A DNA stretch of 64,000 nucleotides from Ananas comosus (GCF_001540865.1 NC_033635.1:8803959-8867958); one strand, 5' to 3'. Counted from the first letter of the stretch, positions 1-11,714 are shown. The notes: a model not told the origin generated them from the sequence alone. A program made the numbers and translations.

Positions 1-1031
1 CGAGCCGGCTCGGTCTGGGCTGACCCGAGCTGGCTGCAGGGAGCCGGGGTGGCTCCGGCGGCGTTCGAGGGTGGCCGGGGCCGGCGGGGGAGGACGCCGG
101 AGGGGAGTCTCGGCCAGGGGAGGGGGAGGCTCGGCTATGAAGCTTTCCCGAGCACAACAAACAAAAAATACGGCAGGTCGGGCTAGGGGAGAGCTAAGAG
201 GTGGCCGGGGTGACTTTTCCGGCGGCCGGAGCAGCCTGCCGGCGGCCGGGGCGTGAGCACGAGTTGGGCAAGGAGAAGGTGGGGTGGTTAGGGCAGCTGG
301 GGAAAATTAGGGTTAGGGTTTCCTTGGCTGAACCCTAAAACCTCACTTTATATCATATGACTAATTGTAGAAAACCCCTCCTAGTCCAATACCCTTTTTA
401 CCAAGCCCCCCGCCAACATGTGGATTATCCGTATAGGTCCCTCGACATTCGAATTCGCGCAAGATCGCGAATAAAATATTGGACCTTTTCGCGATTAATC
501 GGTTTTGCCAACTTGACCTCTAAGCGGACTTTTCACGATTCCCGAAGATCCGTCCGTCGGATTTCCGAACGTATTGCGCCAGCGCGTTCAGCACGACTGG
601 GGTATCGAATCCAGCATTTTACTTTGTCCGATCTGGTCTCCGATCAGCGTCAAAACCAGCCCTCTTTGATTCCACCCATATAACCATTTATATTAATATA
701 TGTAATTTCCATTAAACCCCTTTTTCTCGACAACCGTGCGTCAGAACCCAATTCCGTCAGTGCCATTGGGTCCAGGATAGTCGAGCGGTTGAAAATGAGC
801 TATTGGAAGGCTATGAACGGAGTCTGATACGCGGAGAAAGCCAACTATACTCCGTGGCTTCACCGAAAAATCGGAGTTACTATTCACTTAAGTGAAAACT
901 AATAATCGCGTAACTCCTCCGTTTTAGCTCATTTTGTCCTGAAACTTGACGAGTACTTATATAATTAAATTACACACATAAACATCATCAACAGAGAGTT
1001 TAGTTGCACTGTAAAAATCTCAGTCCTTACA
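1..1031 (-). mobile_element. Gypsy-type LTR, 5' portion, cut by window edge
   Basis: Read on the minus strand, an LTR-like sequence starts at 1031 with TGTAAGGACTGAG and runs leftward past base 1. About 90 bp of this start match the plus-strand LTR start at 63131 (TGTGAGGACTGAG). Bases 420-620 also resemble 61890-62040, inside another LTR, in the same orientation. A GC-rich leader (1-300) lies downstream of a TATA-like box. The assignment to Ty3/gypsy rests on the polypurine tract next to the copy at 63131. No coding sequence is present; the short open frames here are chance. Confidence 0.6.
303..354 (-). promoter_or_regulatory. Putative LTR promoter: TATA-like box and telobox repeats
   Basis: On the minus strand GATATAAAG (346-354) is followed about 20 bp downstream by tandem telobox-like AAACCCTAACCCTAA (about 308-322), then by a GC-rich leader. 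TATA plus teloboxes is a common plant promoter layout. Its place inside the LTR suggests the element's own promoter. This is inference from motifs only. Confidence 0.35.
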
Positions 1032-3797
1032 GCTTATTTGCAAATGTAACAGCCTATATAAACCCCCAACCTCTCTTTTCTCTTGTTCCTAACTAAGAAC
1101 TCATCTCCTCTCCTATTTTCTCCCTCTCCCTCTCTAGAAACTCTACTCCAAGGTGGAAATGAGGAGATCAAGAGGAGGATTTGGAGGAGATTTTGGAGAT
1201 TGGAAGATCTAAAGCTCTCCTACAAGGTGGAGCTTGTGGAGTCCATTGGCTAAGGTGAGGTTTCTTCTAAGACTGATTTTAGGGTTTGGTTTTGCACCCT
1301 AGAACACTTGATTTTGATCTTCTTACATGAGAGGAAATCTAATAGTGGCCATAGAACACATGAAAACTATGTTTTCTTCATGGTGCTCTCATGGTGGATT
1401 TCTAGGGTTTATTCTAAACACCCTAAGAATGGTTTAAATGGTTCTAGATGGATTCCTAGAGGTTCAACAAGCTTGCATTTGCTTGTTTTAGAGATCAAAA
1501 TGGTATATTGGCCAAATGGCATTGTTAGGGCACCAAAATTAGGACTTTTGTCATAAATGGGTTTAAATGTAAATTGACCCTATGTAAACCTAATTGAAGG
1601 TATTTTCGACGCGTTGGCGAAGTCGGTTTGGCGATTCGTCGAGCCTACGCGAAGATATTGAAGAAACGAACGTTTTGCCTTCATTTCTGCCTGGAAGGCC
1701 GAGGCAACGTCCAAAAATCACAAGAACGGATCCGAAGCATCGTGGCATCAAGTTATAGACCGTTAATTTTCGGATTGTGGATTGGTGGCCGTTTGGTGGT
1801 CGAGTGCGAGTTCGGGCCGAACCGAGCAATGGGTACCGCGGGAGGCCGATTGTAAGTGACTACAAGCAATCGGAAAGCGATTTGAGGTGGGTTGTGCTCA
1901 CCGAAGCGACTAGGTCGCCTTCATGTCAAAGAAAATATGGTTTCATATTGATGCATATAATGGTAGCTAGCGATACAATATATGAATGCATGAGGTGAAT
2001 GTTAAATAGGCTACCAAAGAATGCATGATGACATAATGTGAATGATGCTAGTTGAGAGCAAAAGAGAAATGACCTATGCATGTAAACATTATAAGAACAT
2101 GCTAGTCGGAATGCATAATGACATGTTGTAGAGAATGCTGATTGAGATATGCATGTTGTAATATATGCTAGATGAAATGCATATTGATATAAGATAAAAA
2201 TGCTAAATAACAAGCAAGTTGGCAAGTTGTATATTATACTTGATTCATATGAGTTGAACACAGGTCGATAACTTTAGGTGTATTAGGGAATGCGACATTA
2301 GAAAATAAGAATGTGTAAACTATGATACTCGATGTGGATAAGTAGAGTGTCAAGTAGATCGAGTGGTATTGAACTTAGAGTTGTGAACCTAGGATGGATA
2401 TGTGTGGCATTTAACCTAGTGTTAGTAAACATAGGTTAGACAAGAGTAGCATTGAACCTAGTGTTAAAGAATATAGGTTGAGAATTGAACCTAGAATCAT
2501 GTAAACCTAAGTTATGTGATAAAAGCATTAAATCTAGGGTCAAATGGACCTAGGATGGAAAGGATATTAGACCTAGATAGGTCGACACTATAGGGTTAAG
2601 ACCAACCCTTGAGCTATGTGAAATGGATTCCGGAATCCCAGAACTTATGGATCATACCGAGAGGGGTATGGGGCGTGTGCGACGATTTCGCCGCCCGGGG
2701 CTAAACCATTGTCGTGGCGTGTGCGACGATTTCGCCGCCGGAAGGTTAAGCCGATTTGTGGATTATACCGCCGGTTGACTTGAGCCATTGTCGTGGCATG
2801 TGCGACGATTTCGCCACCGGGTGGCTAAGTCATGGAGCACGGTAGGCTGTGGTTGGCTGAGGTGCATGTGAGAGTTCCTTCACCTCGAGCCGGACAGAGC
2901 GCGGATTATCCGCAGTTGATTGACTCAAGACCGAGTAGAGTGGCATAGTGTGACTAAGGTAAGAGTACCTTAGGAAAGAATGATAAATGAGCATAATATG
3001 GCTAAGGTGTGAGTACCCTTAGTACGGAATAAAGAATAGCTAAGAATAAAGAATGGCTAAGAATAAACAGTGGTTAATAAGAAAGGATTGCAAGTAGTAA
3101 AGAATGGCTAACAATAAAAGAGTGGCAAATGATAGAGAGTAAAACCATTAAATCTACTTGCATAGTTGTATGAACTTCATGTTGCATGTTTTGAGGCACA
3201 TTCATGTATTTTAATGTTGCATAAAATACTTGTGGATATTGTTGGACTAACATGATTGCAGTGCCTCCTTGGACCTGGTGGGTCAAGCTTTTCCCTTGGG
3301 TGGCCGTACCCACTGGGAACTATATTTATATAGTTCTCACCCCCGTGTTATTTTTTGGGTACAGGTTCACACGCGAGCGGCGCGGCGGCGCGAGGAAAGG
3401 GCGTAGCTCCGTAGTTAGCGCCCTACCACCGAGATTAGAGATAGCGGTACCCTGAGTCGGCTACTTAGGGATGTAAGGAAACGAAAAGAATAAGATTGTA
3501 ATAATTTGTAACAATTTGGATTGTATTTGGAAGACTAAAATGTAAGATGCATGTAATATGTAAAATTTCAGATGAATGCTTGTAATAGCATAGTTGTATT
3601 TATATTTTTGATACTTTCTTATGCAATCCTTGTTTGAATACTATTCCTGGTTGGAACCTCGTGTATTGCATTATTTGGATTGTGACGCCTTGGACGTACA
3701 GGGGAGACTCTGTCCGCGGTATAGGAAAAACCCTGTCCGTTCGGCGGTCTGTTGGCGTGCCCGAAACCGACCAAATAGGCGGGCTCGGGGCGTGACA
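1032..3797 (+). mobile_element. Long gypsy-type LTR, 3' portion, plus orientation
   Basis: The right edge is GGGGCGTGACA at 3797. Related LTRs in this window start TGTGACGCCCC and end GGGCGTGACA (58453-62080, minus). The block near 3,300 (CACTGGGAACTATA then AGTTCTCACCCC) matches the minus strand of 58,820-58,860, so the two LTRs are diverged relatives. A TATA-like TATATAAACCCCC lies at about 1056-1068, followed by a pyrimidine-rich leader. The left edge is unclear because it abuts the oppositely oriented LTR piece at 1031. There is no protein coding. Confidence 0.55.
2674..2820 (+). repeat. Three short tandem units inside the LTR
   Basis: A unit with core TGTGCGACGATTTCGCC begins near 2674, 2718 and 2797 (spacing 44 and 79 bp). 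The last two are preceded by CATTGTCGTGGC. Repeated blocks of this kind are often found in LTR U3 regions. Confidence 0.75.
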
Positions 3798-3833
3798 CGA
3801 TAGCATAGTAGCCGGACTGACTATATATATTAT

Positions 3834-3876
<43 letters not shown>

Positions 3877-4169
3877 TAGGCTACTATACTATACTTATAA
3901 CCGGTGCTCCGGTATATAGTCTTGTTTTCAATCTTAGGGTGTCAAAATTAACGATCCACAACGTTAAAATTATTTAGGCCCCGTTTGGATACCTCTAAAT
4001 ATGTATATAGTTAAACTATGCTACGCCGGTAGAAAATAATCCTATAAGCGTTGGAAGAAGAAAAATAGACGTAATTTTGGAGTATAGTCATACTATACCC
4101 AAAAAATGGGTAAACTTACAATCCACTTAACCAAAGAAAAAAATTCCACCATTTTGGGCTCCCAAAATA
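3798..4169. repeat. TA microsatellite and duplicated 90-bp block
   Basis: A (TA)n run at about 3830-3871 is followed by a block (3872-3960) that recurs at 5636-5725 on the far side of the gap. Both read GAATTAGGCTACTATA, then a TGCTCCGG hairpin-like motif, then TTAACGATCCACAACGTTAAA. TTAGGCCCCGTTTGGATA at about 3974 looks like a Tourist-type MITE end, whose partner is not visible. No gene was seen. Confidence 0.5.
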
Positions 4170-4737
4170 TATCAATTTCTAAATTTTAAATTTCAACATA
4201 AAATTTTAAATTTCAAATTTAAAATTTAAAATTCAATTTTAAATTTTGATTTTAAATTTCAAATTTCAAAATTTCAATAAGTTCAAATATCAAATTTCAA
4301 ATTTCAAATTTGAAATTTCAACTTTCAATTTCAAAGTTTCAACTTTCAAATTTCAAATTTCAAATTTCAAAAAGTCAAATTTCAAACTTCAAACTTCAAA
4401 CTCAAATTTCAAATTTCAAATTTCAACTTTCAAATTTCAACTTTCAAATTTCAACTTTCAAATTTCAAATTTCAAAAAGTTCAAATTTCAAATTCAATTT
4501 CAAATTTCAACTTTCAACTTTCAATTTCAAAAAGTACAAATTTCAACTTTCAAATTTTCAAATTTCAAAAAGTTCAAATTTTTAAATTTTAAATTTCAAA
4601 AAGTTCAAATTTCAAATTTTAAATTTCAAATTTTAAATTAATTTCTAATTTTTTAATTTTAATTTTCAAATTTAAATTTAAACTTAAATTTAAATTTGTA
4701 AATTAATAAAATATGTAAATTTATAATTATTATTCTT
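4170..4737. repeat. CAAATTT-type heptamer array
   Basis: Dense degenerate tandem repeats of AAATTTC/CAAATTT, broken by CAACTTT and AAAAAGT variants, run up to the assembly gap. The long open frames here (up to 131 codons of K/F/Q/S/N) are by-products of the heptamer lacking stops and are not genes. Confidence 0.85.
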
Positions 4738-5615
4738 NNNNNNNNNNNNNNNNNNNNNNNNNNNNNNNNNNNNNNNNNNNNNNNNNNNNNNNNNNNNNNN
4801 NNNNNNNNNNNNNNNNNNNNNNNNNNNNNNNNNNNNNNNNNNNNNNNNNNNNNNNNNNNNNNNNNNNNNNNNNNNNNNNNNNNNNNNNNNNNNNNNNNNN
4901 NNNNNNNNNNNNNNNNNNNNNNNNNNNNNNNNNNNNNNNNNNNNNNNNNNNNNNNNNNNNNNNNNNNNNNNNNNNNNNNNNNNNNNNNNNNNNNNNNNNN
5001 NNNNNNNNNNNNNNNNNNNNNNNNNNNNNNNNNNNNNNNNNNNNNNNNNNNNNNNNNNNNNNNNNNNNNNNNNNNNNNNNNNNNNNNNNNNNNNNNNNNN
5101 NNNNNNNNNNNNNNNNNNNNNNNNNNNNNNNNNNNNNNNNNNNNNNNNNNNNNNNNNNNNNNNNNNNNNNNNNNNNNNNNNNNNNNNNNNNNNNNNNNNN
5201 NNNNNNNNNNNNNNNNNNNNNNNNNNNNNNNNNNNNNNNNNNNNNNNNNNNNNNNNNNNNNNNNNNNNNNNNNNNNNNNNNNNNNNNNNNNNNNNNNNNN
5301 NNNNNNNNNNNNNNNNNNNNNNNNNNNNNNNNNNNNNNNNNNNNNNNNNNNNNNNNNNNNNNNNNNNNNNNNNNNNNNNNNNNNNNNNNNNNNNNNNNNN
5401 NNNNNNNNNNNNNNNNNNNNNNNNNNNNNNNNNNNNNNNNNNNNNNNNNNNNNNNNNNNNNNNNNNNNNNNNNNNNNNNNNNNNNNNNNNNNNNNNNNNN
5501 NNNNNNNNNNNNNNNNNNNNNNNNNNNNNNNNNNNNNNNNNNNNNNNNNNNNNNNNNNNNNNNNNNNNNNNNNNNNNNNNNNNNNNNNNNNNNNNNNNNN
5601 NNNNNNNNNNNNNNN
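4738..5615. other. Assembly gap (878 N)
   Basis: A run of N lies between the heptamer array and a (TA)n run. Low-complexity sequence on both sides explains why it was not assembled. Confidence 0.99.
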
Positions 5616-6486
5616 TATATATATATATATATATATAGAATTAGGCTACTATATATGCTCCGGTACTATAGTCTTGTTTTCGATCTTAGGGTGTTCAAAT
5701 TAACGATCCACAACGTTAAATATGATTTAGGGTATACGCATATAAGAATTCTGACAATGACAGACGGAATCCAAAAATCTATACTATATATAAAAATGTA
5801 TAAGAATTCCGATAATGACAGACGGAATCCAAAAAAGAATAAAATAATATTCTCTACGAATTGTTATGATTAATTTGTTAAAAATATCTCAAATAAAAAC
5901 GAATGATTATGATCAACAAATAGTTATGATCAATTTGTTTAAAAACTATCTCAAAATAAGAACAGTGATGATTAATCCATTAAAAAATAGCATTTCTATT
6001 TATCTATAAATTCATTCCTACAAATCATTATAATTAATTTGTTAAAAAATACCTCAAATAAAAACAAACGGTTATGATCAATTTGTTAAAAAATAGTATT
6101 TTTTATCCATATATTTTACATTAAAATTAGAATTTGAGTTTAAATTATGAATTAAATTTAATTTTTGATATCAAGTTTGAATTAACAATTATTTTTTTTA
6201 TTATAGTGGATTAAAATTAAATTTTAAAGTAAACGTGAATTAAATTTTGATGTTTTTAATTTCAAACACATATTTAAATTTGATTCATCAAAAATTAAGA
6301 AGTATATAAAAATGTTCGATGTATGTAAAAAAAAGAACACTGTAGGATATTGTAAATATTTTCTAATAAAATATAACATATTAATTTATAAATATAATTT
6401 TTATTGTAAAACTTTGAATATATATAATGTACAAATTTATATTGATTTGAAATAAATTATAATAATTATTAGTACAATCAACTAGC

Positions 6487-6519
<33 letters not shown>
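5616..6519. repeat. AT-rich DNA with short direct repeats
   Basis: After (TA)n and the copy of the 3872-3960 block, a roughly 33-bp unit with core GACAGACGGAATCCAAAAA occurs twice (about 5747-5779 and 5806-5838). Degenerate units containing TTATGATCAATTTGTT and CTCAAATAAAAAC repeat through 5860-6100. The stretch ends in (GT)n(TA)n at 6487-6519. No gene was seen. Confidence 0.6.
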
Positions 6520-7072
6520 GTTGAGCTAGAATACTATCGATAGCAAACGGGCTCCGTTGCCATCCATTTATTTTCGATGATAGAGCCTCCAAATCGACGA
6601 TCGGCACTGTTGAATATGATCTATCCTATTTGAAGTATTTAGAAATCAAATTTCAAATCTTTTCGCCATCATTTGCCTAATGATCAAAGGGTTTCAAAAT
6701 TTGTAATTTTAATGGTTGATGTGAGGCGTTTTCTCGTTTTCAAGGGTCTACAAGATTATCCAAATCAATTTGATCTCTCTCGCTTAGACAATTTTTAACT
6801 ATTAAAACAAATCTATACTCTTTGATACTTGACTACAAGACTACTATCATCATTTTTTTTAAAGAATATTCATTTCAGCAGTTCATATTTTTGTGTTACC
6901 ACGTCGATGGCATAAGAAAACAATATCAAAAAAGTATGAAAATTTTGATTTCTAAGATACTTCAAGTGTTATAGATCATTGTTACGGGATGCCGATCATC
7001 GATTTGGAAGGCTCCGAATCGAAAACAATGGGTGGCAACGCAACCCGTTTGCTACAAGTATTCTAGCTCAAC
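6520..7072. mobile_element. MITE of about 553 bp with long TIRs, in TA microsatellite
   Basis: Left end GTTGAGCTAGAATACT with AGCAAACGGG; right end CCCGTTTGCTACAAGTATT then CTAGCTCAAC. The two are inverted repeats of about 45 bp. TATATA flanks both sides, so the target was a TA run. The interior (6590-7020) contains a second, looser inverted pair around AATCGACGATCGGCA. No coding capacity. It resembles in style the rice Micron elements, which insert in (TA)n; I claim no homology. Confidence 0.75.
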
Positions 7073-7357
7073 TATATCATACACTATACTATATGTACAA
7101 AACTATACTATATCATCATATTATGGATATATATATATATATATGTATGTATATATATATATTACTATATATCGTATATATGTATGTATATATATAATAT
7201 ATTATATATATGTATTATGTATATATGTATAATATATATATATATATGTATGATATATATGTATATATATATATGTATATGTATGATATTATTTGTAAAA
7301 TTATATGTATATATATATATATATATATTATAATGATATAGACTAATATATATATTA
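7073..7357. repeat. TA-rich microsatellite block
   Basis: Mostly (TA)n with TATG interruptions between two MITEs. Short open frames of Y/I/M are artefacts of the repeat. Confidence 0.85.
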
Positions 7358-7615
7358 GTAGAGCATACTGATGCTATCGAGTAAGTATAGAGGATCTGGT
7401 GTTCTGATTTTTTTGGCCTTAGTCACCCTTTTAATCATTTCTCACACCTACTAATTAATACTATTAATCTATGGAGACCACTCAACCTAGGGGTACTACT
7501 CAATCCTGAAAGATTCGACACAAATACATCTCAACCCGTATAATTTTTTAACCAATGGTCAAAAAAGTTGGAAGCATCAGATCCATCATTGCTTCTAGTA
7601 GCATAATAGCTCTAC
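7358..7615. mobile_element. MITE of about 258 bp, same family as 48785-49037
   Basis: Terminal inverted repeats are TAGTAGAGC...GCTATCG on the left and AGCATAATAGCTCTA on the right. The interior contains GGGGTACTACTCAA and CCAATGGTCAAAAAAGTTGG. The copy at 48785-49037 matches along its full length in the same polarity. TA runs flank both copies. Confidence 0.75.
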
Positions 7616-7765
7616 ACTATACTATATATAATAATATATATATACTATATATATTAGAGAGAGAGAGATCTGAGAGAGAGAGGCGTGAGATACTTCGGGA
7701 GAGGAGACTACTATGCTCATCAATCCACGAGCGGTCCCCTGCACTAGAGAGAGAAGAGAGAGAGT

Positions 7766-8017
7766 TGACTGGCTACTATTAGTAGCAAAATCCCATGTGC
7801 TACAGTTTTTTATACTTGGATCAACTCTTTTCATCATTATCTAACCATTTAGATTAAATACTGTAAATTCACTAGTGGGCGAACCACTGCACCCTAGGGG
7901 GAGCCCCACTCAACTTCTAAGTGACTAAATATTCATACTAGACCCTATAATCTTTTCATCCAAGGTGTTAAATCTTGATAGCCAAAAGACGATTTTACTA
8001 TTAATAGTATCCAGTCT
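7766..8017. mobile_element. MITE of about 250 bp with GACTGGCTACTATTAGTAG ends
   Basis: Left end GACTGGCTACTATTAGTAG; right end TACTATTAATAGTATCCAG. These form an inverted repeat with an internal palindrome in each arm. Flanked by GA-rich and TA-rich runs. Relatives lie at 8262-8430 and, polarity-inverted, at 22058-22320. Confidence 0.7.
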
Positions 8018-8462
8018 ATTCTTATATATATATTATTATATAATATATATATATATAATAATAATATATAGGAAACCACTAAGAACACCTATAACATACT
8101 AATGATTGCTAACCTTAGATCTCTAGAACATGATCTAGACTTTAATTTAAAAGAATCTGACAGCATAAATTTGCTGATGACTATATATATTTTATTTATC
8201 GAGATATATCTTACTTCCGAAAAAAAATAATTACAACGTTAAAATATTAATATAAATGTAGTGGAATACTAAATAATAGATAAACGCTCTTTTTAGCCTA
8301 ATCAAGTTTTTTAACCCTTGGCATGAAAAATTGTAGGGTCGGGATTATATTAGACAGGTTAGAGTTGGTAAGCTCTCCTAGGTTGAGTGGCCCCCACTGG
8401 CGTTATAGTATTTAATCATATAGTTTAGAATAATATATAATATATACTATATATATCATAGA
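8018..8462. repeat. Intergenic DNA with partial MITE (about 8262-8430)
   Basis: 8306-8420 carries TTTTTAACCCTTGG, GAAAAATTGTAGGGTC and CCCACTGGCGTTATAGTA, shared with the 7766-8017 family on the opposite strand. This copy is a key control: the sequence at 22109-22230 aligns with it only after plain complementing. The rest (8018-8260) is AT-rich with nothing recognised. Confidence 0.6.
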
Positions 8463-9014
8463 GTCCGGCTACTATCACTGATCGTAGCAACGGACTGCTC
8501 AGATGTACCAAGTTGTTTCGATTATGTGGCTTCCAAATCGAGCGACGGCTCCGTTAGACTTGATCTTACACTATTAAAAGTATTATTGGAAATAAATTTC
8601 AGATTTTTTTGACATCAATTTGACTTAGTTGATCAAAAGATCTCAAAATTGACAATTTTAATGGCCGACTTGGTGTGTTTTGTGAGTTTTAACGGTTATA
8701 AAACATCAATATCCGTATTGAAAATTTATATAGAAAATTCTTTTCACTTATTTAGACGTAAGATCAATATATCTAATCATGAATTGTCTTTTATCATCAT
8801 TTTTCATTGAGATTTTTATTTGCAGCCTTCAATTTTAGACTACTTGTCTTGATAGGTAATATATCGAACAAATTTGAAATTTAGTTATCTAATACTTTCA
8901 ATAGATAGAATCAAGTCTAATGGAGCTACTCGATTTGAAAGCCGATCATCCGTAACAATTTGGTAGCACGGACAGCCCTCCGTGCTACCGCATGCATATT
9001 AGTAGCCTTTTCTA
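8463..9014. mobile_element. MITE of about 550 bp with palindromic ends
   Basis: Left end TCCGGCTACTATCACTG then CGTAGCAACGGA. Right end contains GGTAGCACGGA...TCCGTGCTACC (itself a hairpin) then TTAGTAGCC. The interior shows the AAATCGAGCGACGG motif and its inverse, as in the element at 6520. (TA)n flanks both sides. Confidence 0.6.
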
Positions 9015-9655
9015 AGTATATATTATATATATATATATATATATAATGTATTTGATTATATTACTTATCTATCAAAAGTTACATTTTTTTTTTAAGAAAG
9101 AGTAAAATATAAATGCTCTGAAAAAGATGTATCGCACGTCCAAACAGGCCCTAGGCGCGCGCATGCATGTCCGTTGGATTAAACACCCGGCCTCGTATAC
9201 GACTAACTATGAAGGTTAATGGGGACTACTAGGCAGCGGCAGGCGACGCAGCGCACCGGGTGCAGGCAATAATTTGGTGTTGTGATAGTGGTGGTGCATG
9301 GCATCATTTGGATCTTTAGAATGTGGGGTAGGGTGAGGCAAAAGGGATAAAAAGGGAAGCCGAAGAGGGGACCAAATCCAGCGCATTGTGCGCGACCATC
9401 CAAAACCATAGGGGTTGAACGATTTCATGGGCAATTAAAAGTTAAAATGCTACCCAGGAGTTGTAATTACACCTATTTTTATCGCAAAATGATATAAAAT
9501 TTTACCACTACTAGATCTCTTCTGTTTTTCTGTGGTAATCAAAATTGTGTGTGGAATAAATTCGTAGAAAAATTTCAAATACACCCCTTGTGGTTTCACT
9601 CTTTCTCACTTTAGGATCCAGCGGTTTAAAGTGTATCAAGTTAGTACCCTGTCGT
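9015..9655. other. Intergenic, no gene recognised
   Basis: A TA run (9016-9045) is followed by unique-looking sequence. GTCCAAACAGGCCCTAG near 9137-9153 resembles the end of a Tourist-type MITE. Two overlapping minus-strand open frames of about 70 codons at 9203-9434 have no recognisable domain and I do not call them genes. From about 9575 the sequence forms the left arm of the foldback repeat described at 10236. Confidence 0.5.
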
Positions 9656-10235
9656 TGGGGTGTAAACGAGCCGAACAGGAGCGAGCTAGGGCCGGCTCAT
9701 TTTCGGCTCGTTTTATAAACGAGCCGAACACGTGCTGGTTCGTTAAAGTATTGAGTCGAAAAATTCAGCTCGTGTTCGGTCTGTTTATTAACAAGTCGAA
9801 CATGAGCTAGCTCGCGAACAAAAAATTAACAGGATTAGAGAGAGTATATAAAAAAATATATTTATAAGTTTTTTTATCCGTTAGAATTTAATTTAATAGT
9901 AAAAATTTTGTATATAAATTGGTCTTTTTATAATTGAGTTAGTCTTTATATTTAAGTTGGGCTAAAAATTAAATAATAAAATATCTATATATATATAATT
10001 ATTATTATATATAAATAATATAAATTATATAAATTAATATAAATATAGAAATATATGTACCGAGCTGTTATCGACCAACACGAGCGACGACCTCAACTCA
10101 GTTTTCAGCACGTTGATAAACGACCCGAAAATTCAGCTCATGTTCCTGTTTACTAACGAGCGGCACGAATTCAGCTTATTCGAAGTCGAAACACTAAGCT
10201 AGCTCTCCGTCAACAGCGAGTGGTTGCCACCCCTA
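9656..10235. mobile_element. hAT-like non-autonomous element (GTAAACGAGCCG family)
   Basis: Left end TGGGGTGTAAACGAGCCGAA; right end GGTTGCCACCCCTA. The interior is built of GAGCCGAAC/GCTCGTGTTCGG palindromic blocks, a pattern common in plant hAT-derived repeats. No clean 8-bp target duplication was seen. Relatives appear polarity-inverted at 38161-38600 and 48301-48490. Confidence 0.6.
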
Positions 10236-10515
10236 CAGGTTTCGCCACTTTCCACTTATTACTCCTGTGTTAATATTATTAAGGAGAAAAATTAAAACCA
10301 CAGTACTAAACTTGATTACAAATATAAAACACATTGTACTAACTTATCGTACAAAATAATAACCACATATAAGCACTACTACTAACTTATTACACCTTTA
10401 AACCACAGGCTCTACTAAGTGAGAAATGCAAACCACAGATGCGTACAACTTGATACACTTATAAACCACAGAGACGCTCACTAAATAAAAATGTGCAAAA
10501 CCACAGATTTTTAAG
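10236..10515. repeat. Right arm of a foldback repeat split by the hAT-like element
   Basis: Motifs AAACCACAG, GTGAGAAATGCAAACCACAG and TTGATACACTTATAAACC recur. On the opposite strand they match the left arm at about 9585-9650 (CTTGTGGTTTCACTCTTTC, TTTAAAGTGTATCAAGTTAG). Left and right arms are thus inverted copies, and the element at 9656-10235 inserted between them. Confidence 0.5.
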
Positions 10516-11499
10516 TTTTCCTAAATCATCAACACTAAATGCAACCACATCATGACATACAAAATATTTTAAACAACGCCGTTTATACGACCTTCTCTTC
10601 AATTGCATGTGCTGACACCATCATTAACGTTTACAATAATGTATTTTCTATCAGAATATTGCATAAAAAATTCCGCCTATATTAAACATAGGTAATATTC
10701 TATTCTCCGACCCATATTTAATCTTAACACTCTACTACTGACGCAGAAGCATCGAGTTATTTTTGCAGCGTATTTTAAAGCGTCGCATTATAAATAAAGC
10801 CTTAAGTTATAAATTTATGTTAGACTTACTTAGTAATCATAATTATCCTCTTTTCGCTCACAAAATAATATAAGAAGTTCAATTCTTTCCTCTCAATTCG
10901 GACCGGTTCACGCAACTATCTAGGCTATAATTTTCTTCTTTTATTAAAAAAAATATAATGCTCACTTACACACTCGTTCTCTTACTATATACATCTAGAT
11001 ATAAAGATTTAATAATTTATTAGGCGTTCGTGCAGTTAAGAATGAGGAATAAGATCTAAACTTATAGATAAATTATAATTATTATTAAAAAAATAGAGTA
11101 ATTAAAAGAAATACTATTATTAGGCTCATTATAAAAATTCTATTAGCGTGTCAAATTTTTTTTTACTTTTTTGAAAACAATTCTTAAACACATACAACAA
11201 AATTAGGTATACGACACGAATGTTGAACACTTTTAACTAAGATGTCCCATTTATGCTAAAAACTTAAAAAAACCATTCTACTATATGCCTAAATATAAAA
11301 GCCCAATCTAATAAAAAAATAAAAAGATTACTCAACTCAACCCACCACACCCAGTCCATTGGCCTGCATTATCAACACAGAACAAGATAAAAAAAAAAGA
11401 AAAATCAATTACCATCTTTTCTTCTCTCTTCACTCAATTCACTAAAATTCTAGACGAAGAGCCTTTCCTGTCGTCCTCCTCCGCCACCGTAGCCAACGA
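10516..11499. other. Intergenic, no gene recognised
   Basis: AT-rich sequence without convincing open frames. 10,760-10,790 contains TTTTAAAGCGTCGCATTATA, similar to CACTA subterminal motifs, and may be a degenerate left part of the element ending at 11714. Confidence 0.4.
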
Positions 11500-11714
11500 G
11501 ATAGAGTTTCGACGGTTGCTAAATGCTTAAATAAGTGTTGGTAAATTAGCAGCACTCTTTTAGGTTATAGCGACACTCTTTAACTGTCACTATATACCTA
11601 GCGACCCCACATATAGCAACACTTTTTAAAAGTGTCGGTAATTTTAGCTAGCAGCACTTTTTTGACATGTACCTACATTTAAAAGTGTCGCTATAGATCG
11701 TTTTTGTTGTAGTG
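11500..11714 (-). mobile_element. CACTA transposon terminus
   Basis: On the minus strand the sequence from 11714 begins CACTACAACAAAAACG, the typical plant CACTA (En/Spm) terminus. It is followed by repeated subterminal motifs of the form AGCGACACTTTTAA in both orientations (about 11540-11690). The opposite terminus and any transposase were not found, so this is a fragment or non-autonomous copy. Confidence 0.7.

Noticed and set aside
4246..4641. 131-codon open frame of K/F/Q/S/N
   Set aside because: Translation of a heptamer array lacking stops, not a protein.
9203..9434. Two minus-strand open frames of about 70 codons
   Set aside because: No domain, no homologous motif and no gene context.
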